A stretch of 64,000 nucleotides of DNA from Bettongia penicillata ogilbyi (taxonomy: Eukaryota; Chordata; Mammalia; Diprotodontia; Potoroidae), in assembly GCA_023548195.1 (NCBI GenBank), contig JAJHZJ010000009.1, positions 992,001 to 1,056,000 of the forward strand, in the 5' to 3' direction. Shown piece by piece: positions 1 to 11,030 of the stretch. Position 1 is the stretch's first letter, and each line of letters begins with the position of its first letter. The position numbers and the translations under genes were made by a program. A model generated the notes under the pieces. It made no database searches. It worked only from the letters and a program-made list of their open reading frames with translations, and was not told where the DNA came from.

Positions 1-229
1 CAGTGACTAGATATAGATCAGGACAACTGGAGATGGACCGCATTCAAAAACTAGAGGAAGACTGAAGGATATCTCTCTCACATCTATGCTTTGAAGGAAA
101 TTTCATATACAAATAAGGTATAGAGGAAATTACAAAAGAGATAATTTTTATTATACTTATTTGCTATACTAATTTATTATACTAATTTTTTCATGAGCAT
201 AATCAGTATAGCTAGAAAAAGAAGTGTGA

Positions 230-478
230 TTGTTATCGTTCAGTTGTGTCCAACTCTTCATGACCCCGTTTGAGGTTTTCTTTGCAAAGATATTGGAGTG
301 GTTTGCCATTTTCTTTTCCAGGTCATTTTACAGAAGAGGAAACTAAGGCAAACAAGGTTGAGTGACTTGCCCAGGGTCACACAGTTAATAAGTGTCTGAG
401 GCTAGATTTGAACTCAGGAAAATGAGTTTTCCTGACTCCCAGACCTGGCACTCTCTCCACTGTGTCATCTAGCTGCCC
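230..478 (-). mobile_element. Mar-1-type CORE-SINE, near full length
   Basis: Reverse-oriented tRNA-derived SINE. On the plus strand the RTE/BovB-like tail comes first (230-330), then the CORE with GACTTGCCCAGGGTCACACAG (about 363-383), then the tRNA-like head ending in AGCTGCCC at 478. It sits inside the L1. Flanks AGAAAAAGAAG and AAGAAAAGAAA may be a degenerate target-site duplication. Confidence 0.85.
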
Positions 479-1147
479 AAGAAAAGAAATCATCTGTTGG
501 GGAAAATTTGCATCAAATATCTGATTTGATAAAGATCTGATATCCTGGATAAATGAGAGTCAGTATAAAGTACCAATTTAAATTATATTTAAAAGTGGTT
601 AAAAGACATGAATGGTTTTGAAAGAAAAACTACAAATGATCCACAACCACATAAAATGCTCCAGATTACTATTAATAAGAAATGCACATTGAAACAATGG
701 TGAAGTTTCATATAACATTCATCAAATTGTCAAAGATGATAAAAGACAGAAACAGTCATTGTGGAAGGGGCTGTAGGAGGACAGGCTCACTTGGGAGCTT
801 TCAAATGGTCAAACAATTTGGAAGTATGCTAGGAGACTCACTAAATCACATAAACTCCTTGACTCATCAACTTTATATTCCAAGCTGGGGGTGGGGGTGG
901 AGTGTGAAGTCCCATAGACACCAAGACATTCACAGTAACATTTTCTGAGGTGGGAAAAACAAAAAAATGAGTTTCCATTGATTAGGGAATAATAAATTGT
1001 GGACTAATATTTGAATAGACTTGTTTGAAGTGATGTAAAAAGTAAGATAAAATAGACAATTAATTTACAGGCACAATGACTAAAATAATGGAAATGAAAG
1101 CAAGAGTAGAAGACATATGAATATATCAACATGTATTCATCTGTCTA

Positions 1148-1398
1148 GGGGAAGCTAAGTGGTGCAGTGGGTAGTGATGGACCTGGAGTCAGGAAAACTT
1201 GTCTTCCTGAGTTCAAATGTGGCCTCAGACTTTTTGCTAGTTGTGTGACCCTGGGCAAGTCACTGCACCCTGTTTGCCTAGTTTCCTCATATGTAAAATG
1301 AGTTGGAAAAGGAAATGGCAAACTACTTCTGTATCTTTCCAAAGAAAAACCTATTCACAAAGAATAGGTAGCACACACCTGAAACAACTCAACAACTA
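1148..1398 (+). mobile_element. Mar-1-type CORE-SINE
   Basis: Runs head to tail on the plus strand: tRNA-like head with CCTGGAGTCAGGAAAAC, the CORE phrase GTGTGACCCTGGGCAAGTCA at 1244-1263, then the tail phrase GGAAATGGCAAACTAC and a run of AACAACTCAACAACTA. Inserted in the L1 3' UTR, which resumes after it. Confidence 0.85.
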
Positions 1399-1707
1399 CA
1401 GGAACACAATCACCTATCTTGACTCCAAAAGACTAACAACATACCTTCCTTTTCTCAGGAGAGAAATGGTGGGCAACAGACTCAGACAAGGCTGTTAATG
1501 TAACATGCAATTTCATTTTGCTTCATTATATTTCCATGTTATAAGTTGAAAATGAAGGGTATAAATAAATGTAATATAAAGGAAAAAACACCATAGCATT
1601 AAGACATTTAAAAAAAAGGATAAAAAATATATATTTCCCCTCCCCCCTCCAAATTTTAAAGGTCCTGAGCTCTTCAAAGAGCCATTTGAAAATACACAAT
1701 GGGTCAT

Positions 1708-1807
1708 GAAAAATTATTAGAAGTAATTTATTAAAACAGTAAAGTATCATTTATCCAGAAAAATTATTAAAAGTAATTTATTACAACAGTAAAATATCAT
1801 TTATCCA
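1708..1807. repeat. Two-copy 50-bp tandem duplication
   Basis: Units at 1708-1757 and 1758-1807 are direct neighbours and differ at about three positions by eye. AT-rich, no coding content. Looks like a slippage or unequal-exchange product. Confidence 0.85.
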
Positions 1808-3150
1808 GAATACAAATGATCCAAAAACTCAAAAACCACAATTTTTTGATGCTCTTGAAGAATGGTGAAATATTCAAAATGATTCCACCAACCCCTCCCA
1901 AAGAACTACATGATTGTAAAATGAATTCTGAATTTTAAAAAATGATTATATCCTTTATCATTTTAATATTAAAGTACATTTTTATACACCTAGTACAGGA
2001 AAGCAGAATAGGTACCAGTAGAAATGGTTTCTTCTTCTATTTCTTTAAGGATGGGTTGGCAGAGTTTTCTGTAAACTTTTTCTCCCCTTCCATTGCTCCC
2101 AACAGGTTCTCATTATCTTTATGAGGTAATACTAGTAGTAATCTTCCACTATCCTTTTTCATTATATTTATAATGAAATTTACTTTCTAAACCAGTTATT
2201 GGCCTTGGCTGCTATATCTCTCTACATGATGAGAAGAGTATATTTTCTTGCTAAGGCAGTTTCTATGTTTTTTTAGTTTCTTTGTAGCAATTGATTGAAA
2301 TCTACCAAACTTCCTTAGGAAATCATAATAATCTATGTCAATATTGCTTTTCTTATCTCTTTCCTAAGCACTTACAATTCGTTTAAGTAGGATAAATTGG
2401 TGTTTATGTGCTTATCTGCTTCTCATTTTTATTTTTCTAATTTGTTATTAATTTTGATCTTTGATCTAACAAGACAGTGGTATGACTGTACAGAGATAGC
2501 TGATTTAGAAATGACTCTTGCAGTGGTAAGAAGTCATTTCCTGTAGATTAAAATGTAATGAAGTTCATTTTTGGTGATGTTATTTTGACCTTACTATGTC
2601 TAGTTCCTCCTGACTCTCATCTTGACATAGTCATCACATATGCATGTGGTTTCTATCTAGTCTATAAGCTTTTAGCCCCTCGTCTTATGCCTGAATCAAT
2701 CAAGGAAGCAATAATTTATAACTGAACTATGTATGTCAAAATATTTTACCTTGTCCATTGTCCTGCCCACCTTTGAACTGAAACAATTGAGTGAATATTC
2801 AAGAGTGTGTTGAACAAAATTAGAGGATCTTATTCAATTCTTTGCAGAATTTCTCTACCTTTACATATTTTGTAACAGTTGTTGGAATATAAATTGTAAT
2901 TATTTTCATGGTGGTTTTTTTGCAAATGATTATCAAGTATACTCTAATGCCAGATGACCAAGTGTCCCATGATATGGTATTTCTTGTTGCTTTTGCATGT
3001 ACAATAACACCAGTTGCATCAGAGCTAATTTACATCTCCAAGGAAATTCTGAGAGCCATCCTTCCATTTAGCTATGACTTCTCTCTTTTTTTTGTTTCAT
3101 TTATCACACAAATATCAAGATTGATATGATTCAGTTCCCATAATAGTATG
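1808..3150. other. Unassigned AT-rich stretch
   Basis: No gene, RNA or confidently named repeat seen. Reading frames here are short. Parts may be very old LINE sequence, but nothing diagnostic is visible. Confidence 0.4.
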
Positions 3151-3154
3151 TTAA

Positions 3155-3400
3155 GTCAAGTCAACAAGCATTTACTGAGAACATTTTTTGTGAGTTCTGG
3201 AATACAAAAAAGATGTTGGTGGGGGAAATGGTCCCTACTGTTAAGAAGCTCACATTCTTAATTGGGGAGGATCACATACAAACAATGATGTACATACAGG
3301 GTGCATTAGAGGCAATCTCCCACTAGTAGTGGAAGTAGGGTGAGGATGAAAGTCACTGGGAAAGTCTCCTTGCAGAAGGTTCAGTGATGGTCACTAGATG
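3155..3400 (-). mobile_element. L2 LINE 3' end, antisense
   Basis: Shows the antisense L2 3' terminus: CAACAAGCATTTACTGAG, then AATACAAAAAAGA, a 'GTCCCTACTGTTAAGAAGCTCACA' type segment and 'GAAAGTCTCCTTGCAGAAGGT'. Strongly diverged. Confidence 0.65.
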
Positions 3401-3489
3401 AGGATCTCACATTTAGAGTATCAGTAATTAAGTTAATGCTTATAAAATCTATCTTAGCACTCTGGTGTGCTTATCTACCATTCTGCCTC

Positions 3490-3640
3490 CAAAATCAATT
3501 CATAAGTATTTATAAAAGATTTATTATGTTCCATCCAGACCCTGTGCTAAACACTGGGGATGCAAATACAAACAAAACGAAAGGCAATCCCTGTCCTCGG
3601 GGAGTCTATATTCCAATGGTCACAGACAGTATATAAAAAG
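3490..3640 (-). mobile_element. L2 LINE 3' end, antisense
   Basis: Second antisense L2 terminus close to the first. Diagnostic words are CTGTGCTAAACACTGGGGAT at 3543-3562 and ATCCCTGTCCTCGGGGAGTC. The following 3640-3720 may be more L2, but is too decayed to say. Confidence 0.6.
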
Positions 3641-3719
3641 AATCTTAAAGTGAAGGCAAAGATGGAGAAAGAAGTCTGGAGAATCAGGACCAGAGTCCGG
3701 AGAGGAATGGAAAGCTGAG

Positions 3720-5435
3720 TATAGCTGGCCTAGACACTGCCCTTAAAATGGAAGTTCCAGGAGGTCCTGAGCAGTTAGAGAAAGGAGCCACGGGGGCATA
3801 GTTAAGCGGAACCAGAAGAGGGACTAGAAGCCCAAGGCCATTTTGTATTTTTTCATCACATACCCAGTCTACTAGCAATGGTCCTCTCCATACCTAGCTA
3901 GGCTGATCCTTAGGAACAGACACAGTCTGCTACTGGAATTGTACTTGAAACCTTTGTATCATGGGAAACCCTGCCAGAGTTTGTGCCCTACTTGTGTAGC
4001 CTTCAAGGACCCACAGTGACCTCCATGCCATGGCAAGGAACCAAAGTAGGACTTTGTAGAGTTTTCCAAAAATTGGAAGGTGGGATATGTGCTATAACTC
4101 ATCACAAGCCTGTCTTACATTCTTTTCACTAAGCCTTCCTAATAGTCATGCTCCTCATGTGAGTCTCCCTTTCCATTGTCTTCTATTCACTGATGTTCTG
4201 CTAAGTTCAATGGGATGATAACTGCACAGAATCACCTTTGGCCCCAATCAATCCTTCCCTTTCTGTGCACCCCTTCTCTTATGGAATGGCTGACTTCATA
4301 TCAGTTGAGCCCAGAGGATTATTTTTTTCCCTAGAGATGAACAGAATCCAACTATTTTCCTTTAGTGTTAAAACAGGCATCTCTACACTAGAAAAATAGT
4401 TGCCAAGAGAAAAAAAAAGTGCCAGGCTGTGAAGTATGTTGACTTACCAACTCAAATGAAACATTTAATGAAAACAAAATACAATTATGTCATGTCCTTC
4501 CTATAAGTTCCAGCAGGGAACTTTACAATCTAGAAAAGAAATTAACAGGAGAGACTTTTATGTTTTTATTTAAAGACTGGATAAAACTCAGCTTTCTAAA
4601 ATTTGCTTGGAAGACAATTCCACAACTGTGCAGTATAATTACGGAAGCTTGGACTCCCATTATTCTAAGGCTGTATTTAGGGTATCCCAGATAGTCAAGC
4701 AATTCAGACCACTAAGTGACTAGGGACAGAAAATGGAAGAAATGCATGGAAGATTTTGTGGCACTGCTAAAACTGTATGCTGTGTGAGTTAAAGAACTTC
4801 GAAATCAATACACAATTTTACTGGAAGCCAAGCTATTTTAATGTAGTTGTAATGTACTGAGACAACTTAGTACTAAGGGAGAAGTGCAGCATTCTGTTTG
4901 GCTTATGAGTATCTATCCTACTAATAGTATGATCTTGGAGACTCATAAATAACGAGTTATGACGATCAACCCTTGAAGAAAAGTCATTTGAGATCAGGTT
5001 TGATGGAAGTCTTTGTCCATTCATACTTCTGAGATGGTAAGATGGAAATCTTTAGAGGTTTAAAAGACACTTATCAAATAAAAAATAATACATCAGAGTG
5101 GGGGTTGGCACACCAAAAATGCAGGACTGGTTCACTTATAACATTAGCATTTAATTTGAGGTGAAGGCAAAGTTGAAGAATCCAATGATGATTAGTTGCA
5201 AGCAAATCAGAGTTCTTCAGTGTTTTAGAAGAGCTAAATTTTTAGATCAGCAGGGCAAAAGGAGAAGCCTGAATTCAAAATTACACTGACAAATGACTAC
5301 TCTTTTTTCAACCTTCATTCTCCTATGGTACCACTAGCTCTGATTTGCTCATGCTTTTAGTAGTCAGTTACATTTTGTTAATTGATCATACAGCTGCTAC
5401 ATGTTACGCCATCTCCCCTTGCCTGACCACATCCC
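3720..5435. other. Unassigned, low-repeat stretch
   Basis: About 1.7 kb in which I recognise no interspersed repeat, exon or RNA gene. The longest frames are under 70 codons and look random. It could be unique intergenic or intronic sequence. Confidence 0.4.
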
Positions 5436-5445
5436 TATGATGTGG

Positions 5446-5517
5446 GTCTGGGTCAGTTGGTTTAGTGGATTAGACCATGGTGCTAATGAGGTTTGGCAGT
5501 CTAGTTCAATCCCCACA
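5446..5517 (+). pseudogene. tRNA-like sequence, possibly tRNA-Ile derived
   Basis: The stretch has an A-box-like GGTCAGTTGGTTTAGTGG, then CATGGTGCTAATGA, which resembles the anticodon arm of tRNA-Ile(AAU), then a B-box-like TAGTTCAATCCCC. An apparent insertion of about 7 bases lies in the D-loop and the acceptor stem does not pair well. It is more likely a tRNA pseudogene or an old tRNA-derived SINE head than a working gene. Confidence 0.35.
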
Positions 5518-5699
5518 TATATCAGTTAGTGAGATACACATAGAAACACTTCCTTGCATCCTTACTTGTGTCCTCAAGTCTTAATTACCTTCTAATAAAT
5601 GCAATCCCTAATTTTGTCATAAGGTAGATTGGTGACAAAATGGATTTTTTGGTACCACTGATCCCTGGGCTTCAGGACTATTGCCATAACCTCTAAATA

Positions 5700-6575
5700 G
5701 GACTGTTGACTTCCAGTCTTTCCCTACTCCAATCCCTCTTTCATAAAATGTCAAAATATTATTCCTAAAGCTTATCTGACCATTTCACTCTTCTACTCCA
5801 GAAATACTCATGGTTCCCTCTTATTGCCTCTAGGATAAAATACAACCTTCTCAGTCGAGCTTTTAATGCTCTTTACAATCTCCTCCAACCTACCTTTCTG
5901 GACTTATTGTACATTACTTTTCTGGACATAATTTCCTTTATAGTCAAACTTGCTATTCTTCCCTCATGACTTCACTTTTGGTCATGGTGTCTTTGAATAG
6001 GTCCTGTTCCTGGATGCCCTCATTCCTCATGTCGACATCTCAGAATCCCTGGCTTCTTTCTAAAGTCGGCTCACATGCCATCCCCTATAGGAAGTCTTCC
6101 CTGAGCCCCTCCATTTTTAATGCTTTCTTTTACCTTCTCAAATCTTCTATATGTTACATTCTTCCTTCCTATAGACTCTAAATTTCTTGGGGTCAGGGAC
6201 TGATTTTCTTTGTGTCTTTGAAGTTGCCTTTGGAGACAGCTAGGTGGCACAATGCATGGAGTCTGGAGTCAGGAAGACCTGAGTTCAAATACATCCTCAG
6301 ACACTTACTAGCTGTGTGATCCTGGGCAAGTCATTTAAACTCTGTTTACCCCAGTTTCCTCAACTGGAAAATGGGGATAATAATAGCACCTAACTGGCAG
6401 GGTTAGATGAGGATCAAATAATATAATCAAATAATCAAATAATATAATAAAAGCACACGGCACAGTTCCTGGAACATATTAAGTATTTTATTAAATTCTT
6501 ATTCTCTTTTCTCACTCTTTTCACCTTCAGCTCCCAGCATAAAATAAGTGACTAATAAATACTTATTGGATTGGG
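5700..6575 (+). mobile_element. L2 LINE 3' part, split by a SINE
   Basis: Sense L2 sequence: CTCTAGGATAAAATACAA near 5829, 'TTTTAATGCTCTTTACAATCTCC', then 'GGAAGTCTTCCCTGAGCCCC' and the L2 3' UTR word TTGGGGTCAGGGACTG. A SINE at 6232-6513 interrupts it. The terminus AATAAATACTTATTGGATTG appears at 6554-6573. No frame survives. Confidence 0.75.
6232..6513 (+). mobile_element. Ther-1/MIR-type CORE-SINE, near full length
   Basis: tRNA-like head GGAGACAGCTAGGTGGCACA, CORE with CTAGCTGTGTGATCCTGGGC, then AAAATGGGGATAATAATAGC and an L2-like tail. A local AATAATCAA repeat near 6415-6450 expands the tail. It is nested in the L2. Confidence 0.8.
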
Positions 6576-6781
6576 GTCAAAGAGAGATAAAAAATCTGAC
6601 ATTTTGTGGGATTTTGTTTATGTGCATATTATTATCATAGATATAAATCATAAATCTGCTACAACTTAGTAGATGTTCCCCCTGTAAAAATTCCATGACT
6701 AAAAATTCCATCATACTATAGCTAACCAAATGATGAATCTGTTGATTTAGTTTATTAGACCAAAAAAACCCTGTTAAGTAG

Positions 6782-6990
6782 TATTTTAAGGTTTGTAAAG
6801 TGTTTTGCATATATTATCTCAAAACCCTGAGAAGTAAATGCTAGTATTATCTCCATTTTACAGATGAGAAAACTGAGGCAGAAATGAATGTCTTGCCTAG
6901 AATGACATAGCTCATAAGTATTGGAGGCATGATTCAAACTCAGTTCTTCCTAAATCAAGTCCAGCACTCTGACCACCATTCCACCTCTAT
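6782..6990 (-). mobile_element. MIR-type SINE, antisense
   Basis: Antisense CORE-SINE: GTTTGTAAAGTGTTTTGCAT, 'TCCATTTTACAGATGAGAAAACTGAGGCA' type core and a decayed tRNA-like head ending near 6990. Confidence 0.8.
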
Positions 6991-7184
6991 GGTCTCCCTC
7001 ATTGGACTCACTTCAGAAGCCTTTCTAACTTGGTAGAGCCTACCAGAGCTTGCCTTCTGCTAGCACAGTCTTTACACTGTGATGAAACATCAGAGAAGGA
7101 TCATTCATCTCTACCACTGGGAAAATAAACTCCAAGTGAACCTTCTATTCACTGATGAATACAGATAAGATTTCTTTAGGTTTT

Positions 7185-8065
7185 ATAGTCAGTCAATTAA
7201 CATTCATTAAACACCTACTATGTATCATGTACTGGGTCAAGAAGTGAAGATACAGAGGAGACAAGAAATAATCTGTGTCCTCAAGGAACTCACAAACTAA
7301 TGAGGGAAACAATAGAATAAATAGAAAAGAATTAACAAAGAGAAGACACTAAAGCTGAGTGGTTGGGAAAGACTTTCTGTAGAAGGTGGGATTTTAAATC
7401 AGACTTGAAGGAAGCCAGAGAAGTTAGTAGACAGATAGGAGAGAGAGCATTCCAGGCATGGAAGATAGAGAAAATGCCCAGGGCTGAGAGATGCAACATC
7501 TTGGTTTTGGAATAGGAGGCCAGTCTACTGGATCAAAGAGTATGTGGTGGGGAGTATAAGAAGACTGAAAAGATAGAAAGAGGTTAGCTTATGAAGGACA
7601 TTGAATATCAAACAGAAGATTTGATCCTGAAGGTAATAGGCAGCTCTTGACATTTATTGAGTAGGGATGGGTATATTTGAACCTGTGATTTAGGAAAATC
7701 CCTTTGGCAGCTGAATGGAAGATGGGTTGCAGTGAGGAGAGATTCATGACAATTAGAACCACCAGCAGGCTGCTGTCCAAGTATAAGGTAATGAAAGTCT
7801 GCATGAGGATGGTCACATTATCAGAGGAGATAAAGGGATGCTGCACAGGTAAAATTGACAAACCTTGGCAACAAGTTGCATATGAGGGTGGTGGTGATGA
7901 GAGATAATGAGGAGTCAAAGATGACACCTGGGTTGCAAGCCCAGGGGCCTGGAAAGATGCCCCCAACAGTAACAGGGAAGTTTGTAGGGGAGGAAGGCTT
8001 AGGGAGGAAGGTCAAGTCTGATGATGTATTGCATTCTGAAAAAATGTATAAATAGAACCAAAAAA
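7185..8065 (-). mobile_element. L2 LINE with ORF2 C-terminal relic, antisense
   Basis: A long antisense L2. From left to right it shows the 3' terminus (ACATTCATTAAACACCTACT), 'GAGAGCATTCCAGGCATGG' near 7444, 'GGCAGCTGAATGGAAGATGG' near 7707, and 'GATGACACCTGGGTTGCAAG' near 7920. The minus strand at 7589-7966 keeps an open frame of 125 codons. That frame is a relic of the region downstream of the reverse transcriptase and not a gene. The half-L1 at 8082 is inserted at or just beyond its upstream end. Confidence 0.75.
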
Positions 8066-8081
8066 ACTATAAGTCAAAAAG
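8066..8081 (+). repeat. Left target-site duplication of half-L1 copy 1
   Basis: ACTATAAGTCAAAAAG, identical to 11015-11030. It directly precedes the L1 5' terminus. Confidence 0.95.
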
Positions 8082-8085
8082 TCAC

Positions 8086-8110
8086 AGAGCCAAGATGGCA
8101 GAGTAGAAGG
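8086..8110 (+). promoter_or_regulatory. L1-type 5' terminus with YY1-like motif
   Basis: CAAGATGGC at 8091-8099 lies 10 bases from the element's 5' end. A YY1 site with this core at the same place directs accurate initiation in human L1. The function here is inferred. Copy 2 has the same word in the same position. Confidence 0.5.
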
Positions 8111-8842
8111 ATGGACCTGCTCTAGCTCTCCCCTCATAACTCATAAAATATCTGTAAAAATAACTCTAAACAAATTCTAGAACAGCAGAAGCCACAAAAT
8201 GACAAAGTGAAACAAATTTCCAGCCCAAGCCTGAAAGGCCAAGAGTAAAGGTCTCTATCACACTGAACTTAGAGCAGAGCTCAGCCCACCCTGGTCTATA
8301 CAACACAAACAGGACTGGAGCAGGCTTCAGAGTGCTGAGTTATGGGTAGCTGGGGTTCCCAGATTTCTCAACTACAAATGCCAAAGACAGCTTCAAAGGT
8401 CAGTAAGAAAGCTCTTTCACCTGAGTGAGAGGGGAGCCCAGTCCTGGCCCCAGGTGACAGCCACTGTGGCCACAGTGTCCATTTTCAGTGCCCTCAACTT
8501 AAAGACTCTGGGGGAATCAAGCAGCTGATCTGGGTCTCAGTCCTGAGTGGTGATCCTGGGGTGAGGAGGAGTGCTGGTGTGGTCCAGCTGGTGATAGCTG
8601 TGGAGAGGAAATCCTACTTGCTCTTCCAGTGCAGAAAAGAGAACTTGTGGTTGCTCACAGACCAAAGAGCAGGCCAGGAGAAGAGTAAATTCCGCTCCCT
8701 TGATTGTGCCACTTTGGAGGAACTGAGAACTTACAGGTCCCTAGAGATATCTCAGAGAATAGCTGCACAAAACCTCTGAAGCATAGGGTAGTATACCCTT
8801 TATTTGACAAAGGACTCAAAAGTCAAGTAACTGACTGGGAAA

Positions 8843-9947
8843 ATGCCCAAAGAAAGGGAAAAAATAAGGCTATAGAAGGTTACTTTCTTGGTGAAAAGGT
8901 ACCTTCTTCCATCCTTTTGGATGAGGAAGAACCAAGCATAGCATCAGAAGAAGACATTAAAATCAAGGCTTCTACATCTAAAACCTCAAAAAAAATATGC
9001 AAGTGTCTCAGGTCATGGAAGAACTCAAAAAGAATTTTGAAAATCAAGTAAGAGAGGTGAAGGAAAAATTGGGAATAGAAATGAGAGTGATATAAGAAAA
9101 TCATGAAAAGTGAGTCAATACCTTGCTAAAGGAGACCCCAAAAAATGCTGAAGAAAATTACACCTTTAAAAGTAAAGTAACTCAAATGGAAAAAGAGGTC
9201 AAAAAGTCAATAAGAAGAAGAATGCTTTAAAAAGAAGAATTGACCACATGGAAAAGGAGGTTCAAAAGCTCACTGAAGAAAGTAATTCCTTAAAAATTAG
9301 AATGGAGCAGATGGAAACTAATGACTTTATGAGAAACCAAGAAATTACAAAACAAAACCAAAAGAATGAAAAAATAGAAGACAATGTGAAATATCTCATT
9401 GGAAAACAACTGACCTGGAAAATAGATCCAGGTAAGATAATTTAAAAATTATTGGTCTACCTGAAAACCCTGATTAAAAAAAAGAGCCTAGACATCATCT
9501 TCCAAGAAATTATGGAAAACTGCCTTGATATCCCAGACCCAGAGGGTAAAATAGAAATGGAAAGAATTCACTCATCAACTCCCAAAAGAGATTCCAAAAG
9601 GAAAATTCCTAGCAATGTTGTAGTCAAATTTCAGAGTTCTCAGGTCAAGGAGAAAATATCACAAGCAGCAGAAAGAAACAATTCAAGTATTGTGTAAATA
9701 CAATCAGGATAGCACAGGATTTAGCAACTTCTACACCAAGGGATTAAAGGACTTGGAATATGCTATTCCAGAGGTCAAAGGAGATAGGATAAAACCAAGA
9801 CTCACTTACCCAGCAAGACTGAGTATAATACTTAAAGGAAAAAAATGGAATTTCAATGAAATAGAGAACTTCCAAGCATTCTTGTTGAAAAGTCCAGAGC
9901 TGAATAGAAAATTTCGCTTTCAAATACAAGAATCAAGAGAAGTATGA
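8843..9947 (+). pseudogene. L1 ORF1 relic of half-L1 copy 1
   Basis: ORF1p is the L1 RNA-binding chaperone: a trimeric coiled coil, an RRM and a C-terminal domain. The likely ATG is at 8843 (ATGCCCAAAG), but a single-base shift moves the real frame, which reads GYFLGEKVPSSILLDEEE. The coiled coil is at 9248-9445 (MEKEVQKLTEESNSLK...), heptad-like and rich in E, K and N. The RRM and C-terminal region follow: FQEIMENCLDIPDPEGKIEM and VVVKFQSSQVKEKISQAAE (9452-9697), then TYPARLSIILKGKKWNFNEI to the TGA at 9945-9947. The coding sequence needs about three frames and carries stops, so it is dead. The total span of about 368 codons is close to copy 2 and in the range of L1 ORF1. Confidence 0.85.
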
Positions 9948-10069
9948 AAAGGTAAACAGGAAAGAGAAGCCTTAAGGAACTCATTAAAGTTGAACTGTTT
10001 ACATTCCTACATGGAAAGATGTTATTTGTAACTCATGAGCCCTTTTTCAGTATTAGGGTAGTTAGAGGG

Positions 10070-10203
10070 AATATATATGTTTGTATGCAGTGTATGTGTG
10101 TATGGGTATGTATGTATGTGTGTAGGTATGTATATATACATGGGTTTATGTATGTATATATGTATATATATACATATATACATACATATATGTATATACA
10201 CAT
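10070..10203 (+). repeat. TATG/TATA microsatellite in half-L1 3' UTR
   Basis: Interrupted alternating TGTA, TATG and TATA units. Copy 2 has only a short TGTGTGTGTA at the matching place (about 49599-49609), so the expansion in copy 1 is later. Confidence 0.9.
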
Positions 10204-11014
10204 AGACAGAAGGCACAGGGTGAGCTGAATATGAAAGGAAAATACCTAAAAAATTTACTATTGAATGGAATGTACTAGGAGTAGGAGAAAGGGAGAGGTA
10301 GAATGTAGCAAATCATCTCACATAAAAGAGGGAAGAAAGAGCTTCTACAATGGAGGGGAAGAAGGGGGAGATGAAAGGAAATAATTGAGCCTCACTCTAA
10401 TGGGATTTGGCTTAAGAAGGAAATAACACGCACTCAAGTAAATATGGAAATATATTTTACTCCGCAGGAAGGCAAGGGAGAAGGGGATAGGAGAGGGAAG
10501 ATAACAGAAGGGGCAGTAAATTTGGGAAAGGGATAATCAGAAGCAAACACTATTGTGGGAGGACAGGTCAAAGGAGAGAATGGAATAGGACAGGACAGAA
10601 TAGGACAGAGGGAAATGTGGTTAGTCTCTTACAACATAACTATTATGGAAGTGCCCTGCATTGTTACACATGCATGACCTATATTGAATTGCTTGTTTTC
10701 TCAGTGAGGGTGATTGGGGAAGGAGGGAGAGAAAAATGGAACTCAAAGCTTTAAGAATGAATGTAAAAAATAGTTTTAGCATGCAATTGGAAATAAAACT
10801 ATACAGGCAATGGAATATAGAATTCTATTTTGCCCTATAGGAAAATAGAGGGGAAGGGGGATGGAAGAAGGTAATAGAAGGGAGGAAGGGATGGATGGGG
10901 TGCATGCTGTCCCAGGGTGGGCAGGTGGGGAGAGATGGGGAGAGATTTGAAATTTAAATTCTTGTGGAAGTGAATGTTGAGAACTGAAAAATAAATAAAT
11001 TATATATTAAAAAT

Positions 11015-11030
11015 ACTATAAGTCAAAAAG
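11015..11030 (+). repeat. Right target-site duplication of half-L1 copy 1
   Basis: ACTATAAGTCAAAAAG, exact match to 8066-8081, immediately after the A-rich tail. Confidence 0.95.

Larger units (their letters stand above)
1..1560 (+). mobile_element. L1 LINE, 3' part, split by two SINEs
   Basis: Decayed 3' portion of an L1: end of ORF2 and 3' UTR, continuing off the left edge. The order of phrases matches other L1 copies in this window: a 'TCAAATTGTCAAAGATGATAAAAG' type segment near 705-745 (compare 25298-25318), then 'TTCCATTGATTAGGGAATAA' near 972. Reading frame is lost throughout. Two SINEs interrupt it (230-478 and 1148-1398), and the L1 3' UTR resumes at about 1400-1560. Family call is confident, exact ends are not. 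Confidence 0.7.
8082..11014 (+). mobile_element. Complete ORF2-less L1 (HAL1-like), copy 1
   Basis: A 2.93-kb retrotransposon flanked by a perfect 16-bp target-site duplication. The order is a 5' UTR of about 760 bp (8082-8842), an ORF1 relic (8843-9947), and a 3' UTR of about 1.07 kb with a TATG/TATA microsatellite and purine-rich tracts, ending in an A-rich tail near 11000. There is no ORF2: neither endonuclease nor reverse transcriptase coding fits in the 3' UTR. The same layout in copy 2 (48808-51517) shows that absence of ORF2 is a family trait, not a deletion in one copy. Such elements are known as HAL1 ('half-L1') and depend on L1 enzymes supplied in trans. The intact TSD and 5' start indicate full-length insertion by target-primed reverse transcription. 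Confidence 0.9.

Noticed and set aside
230..478. Mar-1 heads as functional tRNA genes
   Set aside because: The tRNA-like heads have degenerate boxes and are joined to SINE CORE and tail sequence. The same holds for all other SINE copies in the window.
7589..7966. 125-codon minus-strand frame as a gene
   Set aside because: It coincides with antisense L2 and is explained as an ORF2 C-terminal relic.
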